Assembly: GCA_013151465.1 (NCBI GenBank)
Contig: JAADIF010000065.1
Location: forward strand, 3,294 to 10,840
DNA: 7,547 nt
Direction of reading: 5' to 3'
DNA from: Microcaldota archaeon
Lineage (GTDB): Archaea; Aenigmatarchaeota; Aenigmatarchaeia; QMZP01; QMZT01
This document shows positions 3,931 to 7,547 of this stretch, in pieces. The notes under the pieces were generated by a model, which saw only the letters and a list, made by a program, of their open reading frames with translations, was not told the DNA's origin and did not search any database. A program made the translations under genes and the position numbers. Every line of letters starts with the position of its first letter. Within the stretch, counting starts at the first letter, position 1.

Positions 3931-5484
3931 ATGGCAAAAAACGCACAGGAAATGGCGCAGACGCACAAGGCAATAAGCATATCGGAATTCTTCGAGAAAA
4001 ACAGGCATCTTCTGGGTTACGACAACAAGATAAAGGCGCTTTTGACCATCATCAAGGAGGCAGTTGACAACTCGCTTGACGCCTGCGAGGAGGCAAGAAT
4101 CCTCCCGGATATATATGTGAGGATAAAGCAGCTTGACGAGGAGCGATATGAAATCATAGTCCAGGATAACGGCCCCGGCATAGTTGAAAAGCAGATACCA
4201 AAGATTTTCGGAAAGCTTCTCTACGGAAGCAAATTTCATCGGCACCGCCAGTCAAGAGGGCAGCAGGGAATAGGCATAAGCGGTGCAGTCCTTTATGCCC
4301 AGCTTACCACCGGAAAGGCGACAGAAATAGAAAGCTCGACAGGCGATGGCAATCTCTATAATTTCAGGCTTAAGATAGACGTTTCGCGAAACGAGCCGAA
4401 AATCATAGAAAAAGGAAAGGCTCCGAATGAAGATGCATGGAGGGGGACGCGCATAAAGTTCATAGTCGAGGCGGTATACAGGGAACATAAACAGTCCGTC
4501 CTCGAATACCTGAAGCAGACGGCAATAGCAAACCCCTTTGCAAACATAACATTCGATTCGCCAAATGGCAGGCATGTCTTTGTGCGCGGAATCGAGGAGC
4601 TCCCAAAAGAGCCCAAAGCAATAAAGCCGCATCTTGAAGGCGTGGAAATAGGAATCCTGTCAAGAATGGCGCACCAGACAAAGGCGCGCACTGTCAGTGG
4701 ATTTCTTATAGAAGATTTCACGCGCGTCGGCAAGAAGACGGCAGAGGAGATATGCAAAAATGCAGAGGTTAACCCGAAGACTCCCCCCAGAAAGCTTGTT
4801 CACGATGATTTTGAGCGCCTCATAAAGGCAATAAAAAAGACAAAACTCATAAACCCGCCGACCGACTGCCTTTCACCGCTTGGAAAGGACGCACTGATAA
4901 GCGGCCTGAAAAAGGAGTTGAACCCGATATGGGTTGATGCGGTTGTCCGCTCGCCTGCCGTTTATCGTGGATGGCCGTTCCAGATAGAGGTCGGAATTGC
5001 CTACGGGGGCGATATTAAAGGCTCGAAGGTAATGCGCCTTGCAAACCGCGTTCCTCTGCTCTATCAGGCGGGCGACTGCGCCATCACGAAGGCAGTCACT
5101 CATATCGACTGGAAAAACTACAAGCTTTCTTCAAAGGATCTTTCAGAAGATCCGATAGTTATATTTGTTCATATGGCGTCCGTTTGGGTACCATTTAACT
5201 CGGAATCCAAGGAATCTATTGCATCATATCCTGTGATAATAAAGGAAATAAAGCTTGCCGTGCAGGAATGCGCAAGAAAGCTTGGAATATTCCTTTCAGG
5301 GCAGATTAAGGCAAGGGAGATAGTCGAGAGAAGAAGGATATTAGAGAAATATGCAGATGATATAGCGCGCGCCCTTGCAAATCTTACAGGAGAGTCCGAA
5401 GAAAAGATTGAAAAGGCAATAAAAGAGCTTGTTGAGTGGAGATGGGGAGAAGTGCAGGAGGATGAAAACGATGCCCAGCAGTAA
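3931..5484 (+). CDS. top6B: DNA topoisomerase VI subunit B
   Basis: A 517-aa ATPase subunit of the archaeal type IIB topoisomerase; two copies bind two Top6A to pass one DNA duplex through another. The N-terminal GHKL (Bergerat) fold is clear: N-box IKEAVDNSLDACEE (Glu43, Asn47), G1 box QDNGPGI (79-84), LLYGSKFHRHRQSRGQQGIGISG (96-118, holding the G2 glycines), and RGTRIKF (171-177). The helix-turn-helix insert covers about 235-310. The transducer domain follows, with RGWPFQIEVGIAYGG, NRVPLLYQAGDCAI, DWKNY and the switch lysine in PFNSESKESIA (Lys427), expected to touch the ATP gamma-phosphate. Length is normal for the family (about 500-550) and all key residues seen are present. The ATG is supported by the conserved N-terminal ISISEFFEKNRHLLGYD. 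It overlaps the start of top6A, so the two are almost certainly co-transcribed and translationally coupled. Confidence 0.97.
   Translation: MAKNAQEMAQTHKAISISEFFEKNRHLLGYDNKIKALLTIIKEAVDNSLDACEEARILPDIYVRIKQLDEERYEIIVQDNGPGIVEKQIPKIFGKLLYGSKFHRHRQSRGQQGIGISGAVLYAQLTTGKATEIESSTGDGNLYNFRLKIDVSRNEPKIIEKGKAPNEDAWRGTRIKFIVEAVYREHKQSVLEYLKQTAIANPFANITFDSPNGRHVFVRGIEELPKEPKAIKPHLEGVEIGILSRMAHQTKARTVSGFLIEDFTRVGKKTAEEICKNAEVNPKTPPRKLVHDDFERLIKAIKKTKLINPPTDCLSPLGKDALISGLKKELNPIWVDAVVRSPAVYRGWPFQIEVGIAYGGDIKGSKVMRLANRVPLLYQAGDCAITKAVTHIDWKNYKLSSKDLSEDPIVIFVHMASVWVPFNSESKESIASYPVIIKEIKLAVQECARKLGIFLSGQIKAREIVERRRILEKYADDIARALANLTGESEEKIEKAIKELVEWRWGEVQEDENDAQQ
5456..5461 (+). promoter_or_regulatory. Shine-Dalgarno site that favours the 5471 start of top6A
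   Basis: AGGAGG lies inside the end of top6B. It touches the ATG at 5462 with no spacer but stands nine bases before the ATG at 5471. The better spacing favours 5471, and it implies coupled translation of the two subunits. Confidence 0.55.
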
Positions 5485-6586
5485 AGCCAAATCACAGAAA
5501 AGTCCGTCAGAGATAGAGAAAAAACTCATGGAGATGGCGAAGAGAATAGTTGATGATATCTATGCAAAAAGAAATCCTGCAATAGAGCTTCCCATAAGGA
5601 CATTGTCAAACGTATATTTTGATGAGGTAAGCAAGCTTATCCGGATAGGGGACCGAAAGAGCATAAGGACATACATGAACATGGCGCATACGCGCAAGTT
5701 CATGCAGACTGTGCTTGTCGCAAGCGAATGCAAGAAGATAATGGATCAGCAGGTCACGACATCTGTCAGGGATTTGTATTACGCGCTCAAGCACACCATA
5801 AAAGGCTCAAAGGAAAACACATTTGACGACCAGTCAGAATCAGATCCGATAATCGAAGACCTTGAGGCGGCGCTCAACACCCTGCGCGAGGAGCTTAACC
5901 TGAAAACGGACAGAAAAGGATATCTTGCTGGAGGAGTTATGATAAACGATATGGGCGACCTCATAAACGCAAAGAAGATGGGCTCGTCCGGCTGGGCGAT
6001 ACCCAGCAACGTGGAGCCTGAGGTCATAAAATTCGAGGACGTTTCGGCTGATTATATACTTGTCATAGAGAAGGACGCCGTCTGGCAGCGTCTTAACGAG
6101 GACAAGTTCTGGCGCGACCATAACTGCATCATAATCACAGGTAAAGGGCAACCTGCAAGAGGCGCAAGGCGTCTTGTGAACCGCCTTCATAAAGAGCACA
6201 ACCTTCCGGTTTATGTCCTTACTGATGCGGATCCGTGGGGGTATTATATTTATTCGGTCATCAAACAGGGCTCAATTAATCTTTCCTTCCTCTCGGATCG
6301 CCTCGGAACGCCTGAGGCAAAATTCATAGGGCTTACAACAGAGGATCTGAAAGAGTTCGACATCCCCAAGAATGTGACAATCAAGCTCACAAAAGAGGAT
6401 GAGAAGAGGATAAAAGAACTTATGAATTACATCTGGTTCAAGCCAAAGGAATGGCAGAAAGAGCTAAAACACATGGCAAAGGAAGGGTTCAAGATGGAAC
6501 TTGAAGCCCTATCCTCGAAAGGCATAAAGTTCATCTCAAAGGAATATCTCCCACAAAAGATAGAGAACAAGGAGTTTTTGCCTTGA
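5471..6586 (+). CDS. top6A: DNA topoisomerase VI subunit A (Spo11-like)
   Basis: A 371-aa DNA-cleaving subunit of topoisomerase VI, related to eukaryotic Spo11. The 5Y-CAP (winged-helix) domain holds the catalytic tyrosine in TSVRDLYYALKHT, one of Tyr103/Tyr104. The Toprim domain supplies the metal-binding acid residues: Glu200 in ILVIEKDAVW, and Asp252 and Asp254 in LTDADPWGYY. GKGQPARGARRLVNRL (224-239) is another hallmark block. Length fits the family (about 350-390). The ATG at 5471 is chosen for Shine-Dalgarno spacing, with 5462 as alternative; either overlaps the end of top6B by 14-23 bp. It ends at TGA 6584-6586, twelve bases before the end of a convergent minus-strand gene, so the two transcripts probably share a short T-rich termination zone. 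Confidence 0.97.
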   Translation: MPSSKAKSQKSPSEIEKKLMEMAKRIVDDIYAKRNPAIELPIRTLSNVYFDEVSKLIRIGDRKSIRTYMNMAHTRKFMQTVLVASECKKIMDQQVTTSVRDLYYALKHTIKGSKENTFDDQSESDPIIEDLEAALNTLREELNLKTDRKGYLAGGVMINDMGDLINAKKMGSSGWAIPSNVEPEVIKFEDVSADYILVIEKDAVWQRLNEDKFWRDHNCIIITGKGQPARGARRLVNRLHKEHNLPVYVLTDADPWGYYIYSVIKQGSINLSFLSDRLGTPEAKFIGLTTEDLKEFDIPKNVTIKLTKEDEKRIKELMNYIWFKPKEWQKELKHMAKEGFKMELEALSSKGIKFISKEYLPQKIENKEFLP

Positions 6587-6620
6587 GGAATGCTCTCTTA
6601 TTCTCTTTTATTTGCCCATT
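6587..6620. terminator. Possible termination zone between convergent genes
   Basis: The sequence after top6A is T-rich (CTTATTCTCTTTTATTTG, about 6597-6614). This is the kind of U-rich stretch at which archaeal RNA polymerase stops without a hairpin. It overlaps the end of the minus-strand gene. Confidence 0.35.
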
Positions 6621-6858
6621 TAAGATCCCGCGAATCAACTCGATATGGAGCATTACACCCATCGCATCTAATGGGAACCTTTCCTTTTCCAAACACTGTA
6701 AATAAATATACTCCCGGTTGAGGATTTCCAAATCCTTCATATCCACCATCTATATTGAAAACATCATTACCGCAGTTAGGGCAAGAGCGCTGAATTTCCT
6801 TACCTTTCTTCTTTCCATACCATTCCACTTCAAATGGACAAAATCCTAATCCGTTCAT
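6598..6858 (-). CDS. Small zinc-ribbon protein
   Basis: An 86-aa protein with two Cys pairs, SCPNCGND (about residues 25-32) and RCDGCNAPY (about 63-71). Together they would bind one zinc ion as a zinc ribbon; Cys7 in GFCPF is an extra cysteine. Between them lie acidic and aromatic residues, including NIDGGYEGFGNPQPGVYLFTVFGKG. No membrane helix or signal is seen. Such small ribbons often bind nucleic acid or partner proteins, but this sequence does not let me name a family or function. The ATG at 6858 is preceded by AAGGGA (about 6868-6863), a fair Shine-Dalgarno match, and by a TATA-like box. It is transcribed towards top6A and away from the long gene at 6922, in its own short unit. Confidence 0.72.
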   Translation of the reverse strand: MNGLGFCPFEVEWYGKKKGKEIQRSCPNCGNDVFNIDGGYEGFGNPQPGVYLFTVFGKGKVPIRCDGCNAPYRVDSRDLKWANKRE

Positions 6859-6890
6859 AAAATCCCTTGTGTTTATTTTCTATTCCTATA

Positions 6891-6899
6891 CTTATAAAT
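6891..6899 (-). promoter_or_regulatory. TATA-like box for the zinc-ribbon gene
   Basis: On the minus strand this reads ATTTATAAG, about 35 bp before the ATG at 6858. The predicted leader is about 10 nt and includes the AAGGGA site. It sits in the 63-bp gap between the two minus-strand genes, suggesting separate transcription. Confidence 0.5.
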
Positions 6900-6921
6900 T
6901 TCACTATCATAGAATAGTATA

Positions 6922-7377
6922 TTATAATGATAATCTGAGATTGGACTCTGTAGTGCTTTGTATAAATGTTCTATAGCATATTTGTGTATATTCTTTTACA
7001 ATATTCTCATCGTCCACTTCTACCGGAATTATGGAAAATAAATTTATGGGATGCCAGAAAGGTCTTGATTGGCGTACTTTTTCGATGTAATTTTCTTCTT
7101 CTTCTGTGGTAGAACTTAAACCATATTTATCTCCCCACATCTTTGTTCTTTCTACCAATAATTTCTTGGCAGTTCTGGAATCAAAGTCTGGATATGGTTC
7201 TATATATCTTAATTCATCTAATTCTGTTGCAATTCCTTTCGCATCTTCATACGTGAATACGAAAGCTTTTTCAGGGTCTGTATGGAAGAAATTCCCATTT
7301 TCGTTAAGATAGAAAGGTCGGCCTGTAAGAGACGATATGCCATGAATAATATAACCAATATCTTTCTTTTCGTTCAT
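6922..7377 (-). CDS. Hypothetical protein, 151 aa
   Basis: I do not recognise this protein. It starts MNEKKDIGYIIHGISSLTGRPFYL, with a short beta-like segment and NENGNFFHTDPEKAFVFTYEDA. It continues with helical charged stretches such as ATELDELRYIEPYPDFD and STTEEEENYIEKVRQ, then RPFWHPINLFSIIPVEVDDENIV. No Cys cluster, signal peptide or membrane helix is evident, so it is probably a soluble cytosolic protein. The pattern of a small strand-rich N-terminal part carrying annotated display-like residues (GRPFYLNENG) is seen in many accessory proteins, but I cannot assign a family. On the minus strand GTGAT (7385-7381) lies three bases before the ATG. It is AT-rich relative to top6, as are the other two minus-strand genes. 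Confidence 0.68.
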   Translation of the reverse strand: MNEKKDIGYIIHGISSLTGRPFYLNENGNFFHTDPEKAFVFTYEDAKGIATELDELRYIEPYPDFDSRTAKKLLVERTKMWGDKYGLSSTTEEEENYIEKVRQSRPFWHPINLFSIIPVEVDDENIVKEYTQICYRTFIQSTTESNLRLSL

Positions 7378-7411
7378 TCCATCACATGATACTTACAAGA
7401 AGCAGAATAAG

Positions 7412-7421
7412 ATTTTTATAT
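7412..7421 (-). promoter_or_regulatory. TATA-like box for the 151-aa protein gene
   Basis: On the minus strand this reads ATATAAAAAT, centred about 40 bp before the ATG at 7377. A transcript would start near 7391 and carry the GTGAT site. Confidence 0.45.
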
Positions 7422-7547
7422 GTACTACCACTTATGAGTGGATATTAATTATATAATTACAAATGTTTAGGCTCTGTAGAAACCCTTGAAAACGAGAAGA
7501 AGAGTTAATTATAAAGGGGATATCGCCCCAAATGTTAATTGTGTAAA
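7422..7547. other. Right-edge intergenic sequence
   Basis: No gene is supported here. There is a short palindrome, CCACT-TATG-AGTGG (7428-7441). A TATA-like ATTATAAAGG (about 7509-7518) could serve a plus-strand gene outside the window. A small hairpin, GGGG-ATATCG-CCCC, lies at about 7516-7529. The last 38 codons of one minus-strand frame are open to the edge but end without any recognisable protein character. Confidence 0.4.

Noticed and set aside
4252..4757. Several long minus-strand frames inside top6B
   Set aside because: They are mirror frames of a clearly conserved plus-strand gene and encode Cys/Arg/Ser-rich sequences without domain character.
7428..7441. ACTTATGAGTGG shared with the start of the minus-strand gene at 3707
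   Set aside because: Twelve bases only, on opposite settings (coding start versus intergenic), no similarity beyond it; expected by chance.
7432..7547. C-terminal end of a minus-strand gene entering from the right edge
   Set aside because: About 38 open codons in AT-rich sequence, with no recognisable motif and a TATA-like box for another gene right next to its stop; insufficient support.

Overview
The window comes from an archaeon. It carries both subunits of the type IIB enzyme DNA topoisomerase VI (top6B-top6A), an archaeal Dim2/Pno1-type two-KH ribosome assembly protein, and three genes of a membrane-bound, energy-converting hydrogenase-type (Mbh/Mbs-like, group 4) complex. TATA-like boxes of the TTTATAAA type lie before several genes, and there are Shine-Dalgarno sequences of the GGTGAT/GGAGG kind. 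The base composition is moderately AT-rich. Nothing in the window fixes the lineage; an uncultured DPANN or euryarchaeal genome fits, but that is only an inference.

Layout. (1) Positions 3-803 (+) hold the 3' part of a divergent sugar-phosphate transferase whose reading frame is open to the left edge. (2) Positions 804-1330 have no convincing gene. They hold two exact copies of a 45-bp repeat, two copies of a 13-bp palindrome and a shorter third repeat piece, then a TATA-like box and a run of strong hairpins that look like a structured leader or small RNA. (3) Positions 1331-2603 (+) hold three tightly overlapping genes resembling mbhI, mbhJ and mbhK. The catalytic large subunit and the rest of the membrane arm are absent from their usual adjacent places. 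(4) Positions 2641-3147 (+) encode the KH protein. (5) Positions 3148-3930 interrupt the expected dim2-top6B-top6A order with a hairpin-rich non-coding stretch, a minus-strand gene of unknown function and a GC-richer stretch. (6) Positions 3931-6586 (+) hold top6B and top6A, overlapping by about 14 nt. (7) Positions 6598-7377 (-) hold a small zinc-ribbon protein and an unrecognised 151-aa protein, each with its own TATA-like box. (8) The right edge is non-coding, with one more TATA-like box.

How the genes relate. Top6A and Top6B form one heterotetrameric enzyme that relaxes and decatenates DNA. Dim2 acts in small-subunit ribosome assembly and commonly sits beside top6 in archaea, so this is the housekeeping core. 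The hydrogenase module would sit at the membrane, passing electrons through an iron-sulphur cluster, but cannot work alone without a large subunit encoded elsewhere. The minus-strand genes look like accessory, individually transcribed additions around this core. The best leads are the repeat and hairpin region 810-1263, the orphan I-J-K hydrogenase trio, and the competing hairpins at 3202-3261.
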